DNA of 64,000 bases from Ureibacillus terrenus (GTDB taxonomy: Bacteria > Bacillota > Bacilli > Bacillales_A > Planococcaceae), in assembly GCF_006569205.1 (NCBI RefSeq), contig NZ_VIGD01000002.1, positions 145,637 through 209,636 of the forward strand, given 5' to 3'. Within the stretch, counting starts at the first letter, position 1; every line of letters begins with the position of its first letter. Below the pieces are notes generated by a model that worked only from the letters and a program-made list of their open reading frames with translations, was not told the origin of the DNA and made no database searches. The position numbers were made by a program, and so were the translations under genes. Shown here in pieces: positions 17,005 to 26,579 of this stretch.

Positions 17005-17559
17005 ATGAAAATTCTGCTCGTAGATGGTACAGTTTTTGGGACAAAAACGGGTGCGCTATTGAGACAAGTGGAAAAATATATAAAGGAATTTGATTCCAGT
17101 TTGGAATTGGAAATATTGTACTTTTCAAAATTAAAACATCAAATCCTGGATGGCAGTCCGCTGAATGATGATATGAAGATGATGATTCAAAAATTTGAAG
17201 AGGCGGACGGTTATATCTTTGCAACGCCGATTTACCAGGCGTCCATACCGGGCGTATTGAAAAATGCGCTCGATATGTTGCCGCCGAAAGCATTGCGCTA
17301 TAAGCCCGCCGCAATAGTGGCAAACGGCGGCACATTCCAGCACCATTTGGTGGTGGAAAATCAATTCCGGCCGATTTTGGATTATTTCCGCTGCCTGGTA
17401 ACGCCCAACTATGTATATACCCATACATCCCATTTCAATGAAAATGATGAAATCATCGACCAGGACATTCATGACCGGCTGCGTGAACTGGCCCGCGTAT
17501 TCGTTCAATACTGCAAATTGAGCCAGACTCTGGCGAAAGAACCGATCGACAACCATTAA
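17005..17559 (+). CDS. NADPH-dependent FMN reductase-family flavoprotein
   Basis: A 184-residue flavodoxin-fold protein. It starts with the strand and phosphate loop KILLVDGTVFGTKTGALLRQ and contains the FMN-binding stretch ATPIYQASIPGVLKNALDML, diagnostic of the NADPH-dependent FMN reductase family (SsuE, MsuE and azoreductase-like proteins). Such enzymes supply reduced flavin to two-component monooxygenases or reduce quinones. GGAGGA at 16991 sets the ATG at 17005; the frame is open upstream but unsupported. The sulfonate-type cluster at 43-50 kb lacks a flavin reductase, and this protein could serve it, though 26 kb separates them. It ends at a very strong terminator. Confidence 0.85.
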   Translation: MKILLVDGTVFGTKTGALLRQVEKYIKEFDSSLELEILYFSKLKHQILDGSPLNDDMKMMIQKFEEADGYIFATPIYQASIPGVLKNALDMLPPKALRYKPAAIVANGGTFQHHLVVENQFRPILDYFRCLVTPNYVYTHTSHFNENDEIIDQDIHDRLRELARVFVQYCKLSQTLAKEPIDNH

Positions 17560-17601
17560 TATGGAAAAAAGATTTTTCCTTCCTTATGCAATCGGGGAAT
17601 A

Positions 17602-17647
17602 AAAGCCTTTGAATCTTGGAATGCAAGATTCAAAGGCTTTTTTATTT
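17602..17647 (+). terminator. Strong intrinsic terminator after the FMN reductase gene
   Basis: Perfect 17-base arms (17602-17618 and 17624-17640) with a five-base loop, followed by a T-rich run. The rest of the spacer to the ger operon (17648-17864) holds only an alternative in-frame ATG at 17775. Confidence 0.95.
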
Positions 17648-17864
17648 TTTGGAGCGGGAACAACCGGAATTGCCGGTCCAAGGCACGGACATAACTAACA
17701 TATGCACGGAGCGAATTAATCAGAAGCGGGTATGAGGGGATAGGCCGATTGGGTATCCTAAGAGATAAATCCGCATGTTCAGGCGCGGGATTGCTCTAAC
17801 AGAGCTTTTTCAACACTTTTATCATTTATTCAAAAAAATCCGCAGGAAGATTGGAGATACAGCA

Positions 17865-19208
17865 ATGACTTCACAAGAAACGCTTTCATGGGTCATCAGC
17901 CAATTCAACGATACATCCGAAGTCATACAAAAACATTTAAATTACGGAAATAAACAGGCGACCCTTCTGTTCATTAAAACGCTGATCGATCAGGAATTGT
18001 ATCAGAAATACATCATCAATCCATTTTTCGAATTGCCTTCCCAGGAGCAGTATCACCTTTATTTGACGATGTTGCCGCAATTCCAGGAAGTCCCTTCCAA
18101 AGAGAAGGCGCTCCAATTCCTGCTGGAAGGGAATGTTCTTGTCGCCATTCAGGAGAAGTTGTATTCCATTGATTTCAAGTTGTCCAAAAACAGCGATGTC
18201 AATTCCACTTCCGTCGAAACGACCATCCATGGTTCCGAGCTGGCATTAAGCGACAATCTGATGACCAATATCAACATCATCCGCTCCTCTTATCACCAGC
18301 CGTCGCTGACCATCGAATATTACTTGAAAGGGGAAGTGAACAGGCCGAAAGTCGCCCTTGTGTACGACCAAAAAAAAGTGAGGAAAAAAGCGTTGCAAAT
18401 GATCAAGGAAAAGCTGGATCGGATTGATAAACAAGTGATTACGGAGGCGTACGAATTCAACAATTTTTTAAATGATAAACGGTTTTCGCTGTTCCCTCAG
18501 ATGATTTTGACGGAGCGCCCGGACCGTGTCGTCTACAATCTGGCGGGCGGGAAGGTGGTCCTGCTGGTGGACGGCAGCCCCCAATGCATGATGGCGCCTG
18601 CCGTGTTTTTCGATTTTTTGACAACCATGGAGGATGATTACCATACGTTGCTGATTTCCTATTATCTGAAGTTGCTGCGCTATCTCGGCATCTTTTTATG
18701 CATTCTGCTGCCCGGCATCTACATTGGGGCGGCATCCTTTTCGCCCGAGGTGTTCCGGACGGAGCTGATGCTGACCATAGCGGGCAGCCGGATGGGGGTT
18801 CCTTTTACTTCCTTCGTCGAAGTGCTGTTCATGCTGTTTTTCATGGAATTGCTTTTGGAGGCGAGTATCCGTTTGCCGAAAGCCATCAGTGCGACGGCCG
18901 CGACCGTTGGAGGTCTGATTTTGGGGACGGCGGTAACGGAAGCCGCCCTTGCTTCGAACATCATGGTCATCATTATTTCGGCCGTGGCCATTTCGACTTT
19001 TGTCATTCCGGTGAATGAAATGGCGTTTGCCATCCGCATCGTGCGGTTCCTTCTCATTTTGACGACAAGCATTTTTGGTCTGGCGGGGCTGACATTGGGC
19101 CTGCTCTGCATCATCATGTATCTGGTCAATCTCTCAAGCTTCGGGGAACCGTTTTTGAGACTGTATAACTACCGAAAAGGTGACAAGAATTCGGAGGGAC
19201 AGGCGTGA
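17865..19208 (+). CDS. Spore germination receptor A subunit (GerA family)
   Basis: The A subunit of a germinant receptor in the spore inner membrane, 447 residues from this start. Family hallmarks are a large hydrophilic N-terminal domain, the conserved segment RPDRVVYNLAGGKVVLLVDGSP, then membrane helices including VGGLILGTAVTEAALASNIMVIIISAVAISTF. With the B and C subunits it senses nutrients and triggers germination. I chose ATG 17865 because GGAG (17853-17856) is ideally spaced; an in-frame ATG at 17775 would add 30 residues, bringing it to 477, close to typical GerAA length, so the longer form remains possible. The stop overlaps the next start (GTGA). Confidence 0.92.
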   Translation: MTSQETLSWVISQFNDTSEVIQKHLNYGNKQATLLFIKTLIDQELYQKYIINPFFELPSQEQYHLYLTMLPQFQEVPSKEKALQFLLEGNVLVAIQEKLYSIDFKLSKNSDVNSTSVETTIHGSELALSDNLMTNINIIRSSYHQPSLTIEYYLKGEVNRPKVALVYDQKKVRKKALQMIKEKLDRIDKQVITEAYEFNNFLNDKRFSLFPQMILTERPDRVVYNLAGGKVVLLVDGSPQCMMAPAVFFDFLTTMEDDYHTLLISYYLKLLRYLGIFLCILLPGIYIGAASFSPEVFRTELMLTIAGSRMGVPFTSFVEVLFMLFFMELLLEASIRLPKAISATAATVGGLILGTAVTEAALASNIMVIIISAVAISTFVIPVNEMAFAIRIVRFLLILTTSIFGLAGLTLGLLCIIMYLVNLSSFGEPFLRLYNYRKGDKNSEGQA

Positions 19209-20323
19209 GTCGGTTTTATTATTATTTGATTTTGATCAATATGATTGCCAATATCATTTCCGCTGTTCCTACCATTCTTTTGCGCTACAGCGAGGATGGG
19301 TCCGTTTCGGCTTTGATTTTGGGCGTTTTTTTGGGGACTGTGATCGTGGTCTTTTTTACGAAGTTCTTCAACGCCTTCCCGGGGATCACTTTTCCCGAGA
19401 TGCTGGTGCAGACAACGAAAAAATGGTTTTATTACCCCTTATTGTTTCTGATGGCGATCATGTGGTTCCTGGCGGGGGTCAGCACGCTGATCACTTACAC
19501 GTTCCTGCTCATCCGGTTTTTTACGCCGGATATCCCGCTTACGCTCATGGGGCTGACGCTGGTTTTATCGGTCATATTCGGATGTTTCATGAAGACCGAC
19601 CGGGTGCTGTATACCATCGAAATCGTGTTTTTGATCAACTTCCCGATCATTGTGTTTATCATCTTCAAAGCCTATACGAGCAAGGATTTAAATTGGGATT
19701 TCATCAAGGAGGCGATGCTGCATGTGGTGGAAATGCCGAATGTCAATGCCGTCGCTGCTTGCATTTTTTTATCGCTGGGCGTGGTGAATCTTGTCATTTT
19801 CAACCGTTTCTTCACGCATAAACAGCATTTTGGCTTGAAACAAATCATCGTCATCGCTTTTATCGCTTCTGCGACGATTTTTACCACCTATTTTGTCCCG
19901 ATCGGATTCCATGGCATAAAAGAGATCGACGAGCTTGTTTATCCGTGGATTGCGACGAGCGACTCGATGAGAATGAGGTTTTTTTTGATTGAGCGCCTGA
20001 TTTATGTGTTTTTGCTTCTCTATTTGGGCATGGCCTTTTTGAGCATTTTGATCCACTGGCATGTATCGGTGGAATTGTTCAAGTTTATTTTCAAGCTGGA
20101 AAAATGGAAATATAAAGACTTGAACATCGGATATGGGATTCTGATTTTGTTGTTTGCCGCCAGTTCTTTATTTATCATCCTGACATTGTCGGAATACCAG
20201 CTGTTCCGGTATTCGGTTTACTTTTTTAATCTGACCGCCGTCATTTTTTTTCTCATGCCATTCCTATTTCTCTGGATACGTAGGAGGATGAAAGGTGCCG
20301 ACAAAACAAAAGGGGAAAACTAG
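19205..20323 (+). CDS. Spore germination receptor B subunit (GerB-type permease)
   Basis: A 372-residue membrane protein of the amino acid-polyamine-organocation superfamily, endospore germination permease branch. About ten helices are visible. Conserved pieces include AVPTILLRYSEDGSVSALILG at the start, PEMLVQTTKKWFYYPLLF, and NVNAVAACIFLSLGVVNLVIF. In GerB-type proteins this subunit binds the germinant. The start is GTG, overlapping the A-subunit stop by four bases, so the two are translationally coupled. The C-subunit start lies inside its 3' end. Confidence 0.92.
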   Translation: MSRFYYYLILINMIANIISAVPTILLRYSEDGSVSALILGVFLGTVIVVFFTKFFNAFPGITFPEMLVQTTKKWFYYPLLFLMAIMWFLAGVSTLITYTFLLIRFFTPDIPLTLMGLTLVLSVIFGCFMKTDRVLYTIEIVFLINFPIIVFIIFKAYTSKDLNWDFIKEAMLHVVEMPNVNAVAACIFLSLGVVNLVIFNRFFTHKQHFGLKQIIVIAFIASATIFTTYFVPIGFHGIKEIDELVYPWIATSDSMRMRFFLIERLIYVFLLLYLGMAFLSILIHWHVSVELFKFIFKLEKWKYKDLNIGYGILILLFAASSLFIILTLSEYQLFRYSVYFFNLTAVIFFLMPFLFLWIRRRMKGADKTKGEN

Positions 20324-21422
20324 ATTTTTCGTTCTGATCGCATTGTCGTTTTTGCTCTTCCTCTCCGGCTGCGGGGAGTTCAAAGATATTGATAAGATGG
20401 TGTTTGTTTCGATGATTGGCATTGATAAATCGGATAATCCCAAAAAACCTTACAAAATCATCTTAAAGCTTTATGTGCCGACGAGTTCTTTCAGGCAGAA
20501 TCCGACACCCCAATATTCTTACCTCATCAAGGACGGAGAAACATTGGCGGAAACGATTGCGATACTGGAAGCCCATCTTGATAAGGAATTGGATTTTGGG
20601 CATTCGAAGCTGATTGTCCTGGGGGAGAAAATGATGGAAGATGAGAAGAACAAAGAAATTTTGGACTTTTTGATCCGGAGGCCGGATATTCAGATGATTT
20701 CCTATGTGGCGATGGGGAGGCCGAATGCCGAAGAAATTGTGAAATTTGTTCCGAACGGGGAAACGTCGTTGCAGCCGACACTCTTCAATTACTTTGGTAA
20801 TACCGGAGCGGAAAGTTCATTCATCATCACCACCCATTTGTTTGATTTCAGGAGAACGATGAACGAGTATGGAATCGACCCGATTCTGCCCATTGTGGAA
20901 ATCAATGAACCAGGGTCCCATTTTATCATCGATAAATCGATTATATTGGCAAAAGACAGGATTCCATACGAGCTGGATGCCGAGAAAACTTTGTTTGTGA
21001 AAATTCTTGCGGATTCCGCCAAAAGCGTGTTTTTTACTGTTGAGAGAGAAGGGGAGCATTTTGTGACCAGACTTGATAACATTAAGCCGAAATATCGGGT
21101 GGAACGGGACGGGAACCAAGTGACAATCCGGATCAAAATCAAATTGACCGGCATCATAACGGAATCGAGAAATACTTTGGATAATAGGAAATTGCCCGAA
21201 TATAACAGAATGCTCGAGCAAGAAATGAAAGAAAAGTTGAACGCATTGATCGATGAAATGAAAATGAAAGGGTACGATCCGTTCGGTTTCGGGTTGAGGC
21301 TGCAGAGCCATACTTTGCCGAAAGACCGGATGACCGACCAGGAATGGAGAACGGCATTCAAAAATGCGAAAGTGGAAGTCGTTGTGAAATCCAATTTGAA
21401 AAGTACGGGAAGCATTCAGTAG
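20295..21422 (+). CDS. Spore germination receptor C subunit (GerC lipoprotein)
   Basis: A 375-residue lipoprotein of the GerC family. A basic N-terminus and hydrophobic stretch lead to the lipobox LSGC near residue 26, and the mature part begins GEFKDIDKMVFVSMIGID, the usual GerC opening. Conserved blocks such as ILEAHLDKELDFGHSKLIVLGE and the C-terminal segment GYDPFGFGLRLQ are present. It completes a standard gerABC operon; which nutrient is sensed cannot be predicted. The start is a GTG preceded by AGGAGG, overlapping the B subunit by 29 bases. Confidence 0.93.
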   Translation: MPTKQKGKTRFFVLIALSFLLFLSGCGEFKDIDKMVFVSMIGIDKSDNPKKPYKIILKLYVPTSSFRQNPTPQYSYLIKDGETLAETIAILEAHLDKELDFGHSKLIVLGEKMMEDEKNKEILDFLIRRPDIQMISYVAMGRPNAEEIVKFVPNGETSLQPTLFNYFGNTGAESSFIITTHLFDFRRTMNEYGIDPILPIVEINEPGSHFIIDKSIILAKDRIPYELDAEKTLFVKILADSAKSVFFTVEREGEHFVTRLDNIKPKYRVERDGNQVTIRIKIKLTGIITESRNTLDNRKLPEYNRMLEQEMKEKLNALIDEMKMKGYDPFGFGLRLQSHTLPKDRMTDQEWRTAFKNAKVEVVVKSNLKSTGSIQ

Positions 21423-21467
21423 GGGGAGGAGGCGGCCGGATTGGCAGGCCGCAATCCTTCATTCCAT

Positions 21468-21496
21468 TTGCATACCATACAGTGGTATGGTATAAT
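21468..21496 (+). promoter_or_regulatory. csoR promoter with CsoR operator
   Basis: TTGCAT (21468-21473) and TATAAT (21491-21496) are 17 bases apart. Between them lies ATACCATACAGTGGTAT (21472-21488), which fits the layout of the Bacillus CsoR box (ATACCC-N5-GGGTAT) with changes at the inner pair. A longer perfect palindrome of 9-base arms (21472-21480 and 21485-21493) overlaps it. Copper-free CsoR bound here would block the promoter of csoR-copZ-copA. Confidence 0.75.
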
Positions 21497-21517
21497 GTAG
21501 TCAGAGACTGGGGGTTG

Positions 21518-21838
21518 ATGAAGCTGGAAAACCATCTTAACGAGGAGAGCTGTTCCCACCGAAAAAGCCATCATCCGGAACAAGTCAAGAAGGATTTAAT
21601 CACCCGTTTGAACCGCATTGAAGGGCAAATTCGCGGCATAAAAGGAATGATTGAACGGGATGTGTATTGCGATGATGTCATTACGCAAATCGCCGCGACC
21701 CAATCGGCATTGAACAGCGTCGCCAAGATTTTATTGGAAGGACATATCAAAGGGTGCGTGGTGAGCAGGCTTGCCGAAGGGGACCAGGAGATTCTCGATG
21801 AACTGATTGTCACGATCCAAAAATTAATGCGCAAATAA
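21518..21838 (+). CDS. csoR: Copper-sensing repressor CsoR
   Basis: A 106-residue all-helical DNA-binding protein of the CsoR/RcnR family. The copper ligands are in place: C51 in RDVYCDD, and H76 and C80 in EGHIKGCV. The basic helix LITRLNRIEGQIRGIKGMIERD is the family signature. In the apo form it represses the copper-export operon and releases DNA on binding Cu(I). Start ATG 21518 has only a weak GGGGG ribosome site. It is the first gene of the csoR-copZ-copA unit behind a promoter carrying a CsoR-type box. Confidence 0.93.
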   Translation: MKLENHLNEESCSHRKSHHPEQVKKDLITRLNRIEGQIRGIKGMIERDVYCDDVITQIAATQSALNSVAKILLEGHIKGCVVSRLAEGDQEILDELIVTIQKLMRK

Positions 21839-21857
21839 AATGGAGGAGGAAATGAAC

Positions 21858-22064
21858 ATGGAAAATGTCACATTACGGGTGAAAGGAATGTCCTGCAATC
21901 ATTGCGTAAAAGCGGTGGAAGGAAGCGTCGGCGCTTTGGACGGCGTACAGGAAGTGAAAGTCGATTTGCAGGCGGGCACAGTGGATGTCGCATTCGACGC
22001 GTCAAAAGTTACGCTCGATCAAATTAAAGAAACGATCGATGATCAAGGGTACGAGGTGGAATAA
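21858..22064 (+). CDS. copZ: Copper chaperone CopZ
   Basis: A 68-residue heavy-metal-associated domain protein with the metal site GMSCNHC and the ferredoxin-like pattern ending in DQGYEVE. It carries Cu(I) to the CopA ATPase. ATG 21858 is eight bases after GGAGGAGG; an ATG six bases earlier is too close to that site. It lies 19 bases after csoR. Confidence 0.93.
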   Translation: MENVTLRVKGMSCNHCVKAVEGSVGALDGVQEVKVDLQAGTVDVAFDASKVTLDQIKETIDDQGYEVE

Positions 22065-22105
22065 GAAATGGGGGCGTCCGCTCCTCTTTTCTTTTTCCGC
22101 TTTAC

Positions 22106-22122
22106 ATACCCTATGACGGTAT
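22106..22122 (+). promoter_or_regulatory. Second CsoR-type box, upstream of copA
   Basis: ATACCC-TATGA-CGGTAT at 22106-22122 matches the CsoR layout with five-base spacing, 21 bases before the copA start. A TATAGA overlaps its end but no good -35 is visible, so whether it drives a separate copA promoter is unclear. Confidence 0.55.
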
Positions 22123-22143
22123 AGAAACGGGGTGAACCTCGGA

Positions 22144-24363
22144 ATGAGCAAGGAACAAAGCAATCATTTAAAAGAAATTACTTTGCAAATTACCGGCATG
22201 TCTTGCGCGGCCTGCGCCAACCGTATCGAAAAAGCCCTCAACAAAATGCAGGGGGTGGAAAGCGCGGCGGTCAACCTTGCCCTGGAAACGGCGACGGTCG
22301 AATTCAATCCTTCCGAAGTCAGCGTTTCCGATCTCATCGGACGGATCGAAAAATTGGGCTATGGCGCCCGCGTCAAAGAAACCGAAGCGGCCGATGACCG
22401 GGAGCGGGAAATCAGAAAGCAATTGATCAAATTCATTGTCGCCGCTTTCCTTTCATTGCCTTTGTTATGGACGATGGCTGCGCATTTCCCGTTTATGTCC
22501 TTTATTTATATGCCGCATGTTTTAATGAATCCGTGGGTGCAAATGGCGTTTGCCACACCGGTTCAATTCATCATCGGATGGCAATTTTATAAAGGCGCCT
22601 ACAAAGCTTTGAAAAACGGCGGCGCCAATATGGACGTCCTTGTTGCGCTCGGCACGTCCAGCGCATATTTTTACAGCTTGTATCAAACAATAAAAGCGCT
22701 TAACACCGGCATGCATCCGAACCTTTATTTTGAGACGAGCGCGGTATTGATCACGTTGATTCTGTTGGGGAAATGGTTTGAAGCAAAAGCGAAAGGCCGG
22801 TCTTCCGAAGCCATCAAAAAATTGATGGGCTTGCAGGCAAAACAGGCCCGCGTGATCCGGGACGGCGCGGAAAAAGAAATTCCGCTTGAAGAAGTCGTTG
22901 TGGGCGACATCCTGCTCGTAAAGCCGGGCGAGAAGATCCCTGTCGACGGGGAAGTGATAGAAGGAGCCGGTGCCGTCGACGAATCGATGCTGACGGGGGA
23001 AAGCATCCCGGCAGATAAGACGGTGGGCTCGGCAGTGTTCGGTTCCACCATCAATAAAAACGGCTTTATTAAAATGAAAGCGACCAAAGTCGGCCGGGAT
23101 ACCGCCCTCGCCCAAATCATCAAAGCGGTGGAAGATGCGCAAAGTTCGAAAGCGCCGATTCAACGGCTCGCCGATCAAATTTCCGGCATATTTGTGCCGA
23201 TTGTGGTCGCCATTGCATTGATCACTTTTGCCGCCTGGATTTTCTTCGTTGCGCCAGGGGAAGTGGCGCAGGCCCTGGAAGCCATGATTTCCGTGCTGGT
23301 CATAGCCTGCCCTTGTGCATTGGGGCTTGCGACGCCGACATCGATCATGGCCGGTACGGGAAGAGCGGCGGAATACGGCATTTTGTTCAAAGGCGGGGAA
23401 TATTTGGAACAGACCCATCAACTCGACACGGTCGTCGTGGATAAAACGGGTACGGTTACAAAGGGGGAACCGGCTCTGACAGATGTGATAACAGCGGAAG
23501 GAAAAGAGGAAGAAACTTTCCTTTCATTCATCGGTTCCGTCGAAAAACAGTCGGAACACCCGTTGGCCCAGGCGATAGTGGAAGGCATAGAAGGGCGCGG
23601 AATCGCTCTCTGGGAAGCGCGGGAATTTGAAGCCATTCCGGGCATGGGCGTGAAAGGCATTGTGGAAGGAAAAGAAGTCCTTGTCGGAAACAGAAAATTC
23701 ATGCAGGCCCACCGTATTGACATCGGGGAGGCCTCATCCCAAATGGAGCGGCTTGAAGAAAAAGGAAAAACGGCCATGCTCGCAAGCATTGGCGGCGAGT
23801 ATGCGGGACTGGTGGCTGTCAGCGATACGTTGAAAGAATCGTCAAAACGGGCGATACAACGGCTGAAGGACATGGGCATTGAAGTCATCATGTTGACGGG
23901 CGACAATGAACGGACGGCGAAAGCGATCGGGGAAGAAGTGGGCGTCGATCATGTCATCGCGGAAGTGCTGCCTGAGCAAAAGGCGGAAGAAATCAGGAAA
24001 TTGCAGAAGGCAGGAAAGAAAGTGGCGATGGTCGGGGATGGAATCAACGACGCGCCTGCATTGGCCGTCGCAGATATCGGCATGGCAATCGGCACCGGCA
24101 CGGATGTGGCGATGGAGGCGGCGGATGTGACGCTGATGCGCGGCGATTTAAACAGCATTGCCGACGCCATTTTGATGAGCCGCAAAACGATGCGGAACAT
24201 CAAGCAAAACCTGTTCTGGGCCTTTGCCTATAACACCATCGGCATCCCGGTTGCCGCGGCGGGATTTCTTGCCCCATGGGTGGCCGGCGCCGCCATGGCG
24301 TTCAGCTCCGTTTCGGTGGTATTAAATGCATTGCGATTGCAGCGGGTGAAACTGAATCATTAA
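22144..24363 (+). CDS. copA: Copper-exporting P1B-type ATPase
   Basis: A 739-residue P-type ATPase that pumps Cu(I) out of the cell. Domains in order: one N-terminal metal-binding domain (GMSCAAC, C21 and C24), two leading helices, the actuator with TGES, the intramembrane copper site C389-P-C391, the phosphorylation site D433-KTGT, and the hinge [20 protein letters not shown]. Only one HMA domain is present, where B. subtilis CopA has two. ATG 22144 is chosen over a GTG 12 bases earlier because GGGGTGA is then well spaced. It follows copZ by 79 bases, a gap that contains a second CsoR-like box. Confidence 0.95.
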   Translation: MSKEQSNHLKEITLQITGMSCAACANRIEKALNKMQGVESAAVNLALETATVEFNPSEVSVSDLIGRIEKLGYGARVKETEAADDREREIRKQLIKFIVAAFLSLPLLWTMAAHFPFMSFIYMPHVLMNPWVQMAFATPVQFIIGWQFYKGAYKALKNGGANMDVLVALGTSSAYFYSLYQTIKALNTGMHPNLYFETSAVLITLILLGKWFEAKAKGRSSEAIKKLMGLQAKQARVIRDGAEKEIPLEEVVVGDILLVKPGEKIPVDGEVIEGAGAVDESMLTGESIPADKTVGSAVFGSTINKNGFIKMKATKVGRDTALAQIIKAVEDAQSSKAPIQRLADQISGIFVPIVVAIALITFAAWIFFVAPGEVAQALEAMISVLVIACPCALGLATPTSIMAGTGRAAEYGILFKGGEYLEQTHQLDTVVVDKTGTVTKGEPALTDVITAEGKEEETFLSFIGSVEKQSEHPLAQAIVEGIEGRGIALWEAREFEAIPGMGVKGIVEGKEVLVGNRKFMQAHRIDIGEASSQMERLEEKGKTAMLASIGGEYAGLVAVSDTLKESSKRAIQRLKDMGIEVIMLTGDNERTAKAIGEEVGVDHVIAEVLPEQKAEEIRKLQKAGKKVAMVGDGINDAPALAVADIGMAIGTGTDVAMEAADVTLMRGDLNSIADAILMSRKTMRNIKQNLFWAFAYNTIGIPVAAAGFLAPWVAGAAMAFSSVSVVLNALRLQRVKLNH

Positions 24364-24676
24364 AGGTGGCAGGGCTGTCCGGGAAGAACCGCCATTTCCG
24401 GCAGCCTTTGCGCTTTACCGGCATCCTTTACGTCCTGCCGGCGGTTTCTAATGGCAAACATGCTGGCCGGTAAAAATGGCATGATTACGGTTAAAACCCA
24501 AGAAAGTTCCTCAGGTGATGATTGGCAATTTTCAAAAAGCCTGAAATAAACGATCGCAAAGGCCGGCCACACAGGAATCCCGCAGGTATCTTGCTTAACT
24601 CCGATGCATAAATCCCAGGGAAATGCAGATGCTGTAAATATAGCAATTGAGGAGACTGCCAAAAGGAGGACTTTGA
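24364..24676 (+). other. Spacer between copA and the YdhK-like gene
   Basis: This 313-base stretch holds no gene I can support. The minus strand is open for about 100 codons (24360-24662) with hydrophobic stretches, but it has no recognisable family. Near its right end GGAG (24651-24654) and AAAAGGAGG (24660-24668) precede the lipoprotein gene. Confidence 0.4.
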
Positions 24677-25312
24677 ATGAAAAAGCTGCTTCTAATACTT
24701 ACAGCGTTTTTGAGCATTTTCCCATTAACGGCTTGCGGCAATAAAGATGATTTGACAACGAAAAATGAAAAAAATCCGACGGAATTTTTGGACAGTGAAG
24801 ATGTGGATGTAACGAACAACCAGGTGGATGGAGAAAAAGTGGTAGGAGAGAACATGGACGGGAAAGAAGGGCATGCGGATGTGACCCATTCCACTTGGGG
24901 AAAAATTCCGGAAGGCTTGAAGGAAGCGAAAAATCCAAAGTTCAAGGTGGGCGACAAAGTGATCATCAACGCGGCCCATGACGCCGATATGCAAGGATCG
25001 GAAGGCACAGTTGTCGGGGCTTATGAATCGACGGTATATTCCATTACGTATACATCCACAACGGGCGTGCAGGAAGAAAACAAGAAATGGTTTGTGAGGG
25101 AAGAAATCGAGCCCCTTGGCGAAAAAACTTTGAATATCGGCGACCGGGTCATTATTGAAGCCGACCGCGAAGAGGGAATGAAAGGGGCGGAAGGAACAAT
25201 CGACACCGCGGAGGAAACGGTGGTCTACATGGTCGATTATGTCAATAAAGATGGGGAAAAAGTGGAAAACTATCAATGGCTCAAAGAAAGCGAATTGTCC
25301 CCTGCGAAATAA
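24677..25312 (+). CDS. YdhK-family lipoprotein with two DUF1541 repeats
   Basis: A 211-residue lipoprotein with the lipobox LTAC (C20). The mature protein has a short acidic linker and then two copies of a DUF1541 repeat: FKVGDKVIINAAHDADMQGSEG and later LNIGDRVIIEADREEGMKGAEG, each followed by a V-Y-x-I/V-x-Y strand and a W segment. This matches B. subtilis YdhK closely in architecture. Function is unknown; placement behind csoR-copZ-copA suggests a role outside the membrane in copper handling, which is an inference. AAAAGGAGG sets the start, and a terminator follows. Confidence 0.85.
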   Translation: MKKLLLILTAFLSIFPLTACGNKDDLTTKNEKNPTEFLDSEDVDVTNNQVDGEKVVGENMDGKEGHADVTHSTWGKIPEGLKEAKNPKFKVGDKVIINAAHDADMQGSEGTVVGAYESTVYSITYTSTTGVQEENKKWFVREEIEPLGEKTLNIGDRVIIEADREEGMKGAEGTIDTAEETVVYMVDYVNKDGEKVENYQWLKESELSPAK

Positions 25313-25339
25313 AACAGGCTGTAATGGAACGGTTTGATA

Positions 25340-25371
25340 AGAGCGGATGGGAAGAAATCCGCTCTTTTTTT
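25340..25371 (+). terminator. Intrinsic terminator of the YdhK-like gene
   Basis: Arms AGAGCGGAT (25340-25348) and ATCCGCTCT (25357-25365) with an eight-base loop and a T-run. Confidence 0.88.
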
Positions 25372-25511
25372 GTTGAGAAAATAAGTCTTCATATTCCAAA
25401 AGGGGCAGCCGATTCCTTTCATGAAAAGAAAATTCATTTTTTATAATTTGTTTATAGGCAGTTTTTTATATTAAGATATGAATATCACATGTTATTCAAA
25501 GGATGAAGGCT

Positions 25512-26378
25512 ATGAAAATGAATATTCTGGTGACAGTTGATTCCAATTATCTCCATCCGTTAACGGTCATGCTGAAATCATTGTTCATGAACAATCCGAA
25601 TGAACAGTTTTCGATTTATCTTGTCCAATCTTCCATACCTGACCAGCAGCTCGAATTATTGGACGCTTTCATTTCCGGCGAAGGCCATGAGTTCCACAAC
25701 ATTCCGATCGATGATCAATTATTCAGCGATGCTCCAACCCTTATGCATTATACGAAAACGATGTACTATCGTTTGCTCGCCCACAAATTTTTGCCGCAAC
25801 ATCTTGACCGCATACTTTATTTGGATCCGGATATTTTGGTGATTAACCGAATAAGGGAATTATATGAACTTGATTTGGAAGGGTACCTTTTTGCAGCCGC
25901 AGACCATCGGACCATGCCGATCAAAGAAATCAATAAGATCCGCTTCAATCCTTTCGACCTGGAAGCCTACTACAATTCCGGCGTCCTGCTGATGAATTTG
26001 CCGCTTTTGCGGGAAACCATCGATGAAAAGGAAATTTTTGATTTTGTGGAAAAATATCATTCCAAGCTCATCATGCCCGACCAGGATATCATGAACGCCC
26101 TTTATTCGAAGAAAATCAAGGGCATTGATGAAGTCAAATACAATTATGATGCGAGGTATTACAATATTTATAAACTGAAAAGCAGCGGGCTCTTCGATAT
26201 GGATTATGTCATGAACCATACCGTCATCCTGCATTTCTGCGGAAAGAAGAAACCGTGGAAGAAAAATTACAGCGGAAAATTCCACTCCTTGTACAAACAT
26301 TACGAAAAGATCACGAACGACGCCGTTGCGGCATTGGAAGGCGCGAAAATGGGAGCGGCCAGCGAGAAGGCGAATTGA
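25512..26378 (+). CDS. Glycosyltransferase family 8 protein
   Basis: A 288-residue cytoplasmic enzyme of the GT8 family (GT-A fold), which transfers sugars from nucleotide donors to lipopolysaccharide-like or protein acceptors. It has the opening strand MNILVTVDSNYLHPLTVMLKS, the metal-binding D-x-D motif in RILYLDPDILV, the acceptor-site block AYYNSGVLLMNLPLLR, and the terminal ILHFCGKKKPW. ATG 25512 is preferred over the one nine bases upstream because AAAGGA is then properly spaced. It stands alone between two terminators, so the acceptor cannot be inferred. Confidence 0.88.
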   Translation: MKMNILVTVDSNYLHPLTVMLKSLFMNNPNEQFSIYLVQSSIPDQQLELLDAFISGEGHEFHNIPIDDQLFSDAPTLMHYTKTMYYRLLAHKFLPQHLDRILYLDPDILVINRIRELYELDLEGYLFAAADHRTMPIKEINKIRFNPFDLEAYYNSGVLLMNLPLLRETIDEKEIFDFVEKYHSKLIMPDQDIMNALYSKKIKGIDEVKYNYDARYYNIYKLKSSGLFDMDYVMNHTVILHFCGKKKPWKKNYSGKFHSLYKHYEKITNDAVAALEGAKMGAASEKAN

Positions 26379-26386
26379 ACAGAGAG

Positions 26387-26425
26387 AAAAAAGGCTTGAT
26401 TCTCTTTTTGAATCAAGCCTTTTTT
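26387..26425 (+). terminator. Strong intrinsic terminator after the GT8 gene
   Basis: Sixteen-base arms (26387-26402 and 26410-26425) centred on GGCTTGATTC/GAATCAAGCC with a seven-base loop; the arms themselves supply A- and T-runs, so it can work on both strands. Confidence 0.92.
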
Positions 26426-26579
26426 AACTTTGGACGGAAATGGCGGGCAACTTTTGCTCTCCGTTACCTCACATTTGCATTTCGCCGTATTATTGATGCA
26501 TGCCGGGGATGCCCCTGCAAATGAACGAACATGGAAGATATGCTATAGTAGTCATATGATATATGAAAGGATGTAACGC

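Noticed and set aside
24360..24662. Open minus-strand frame of about 100 codons after copA
   Set aside because: No recognisable family and no supported start; it overlaps the end of copA. Left as spacer.
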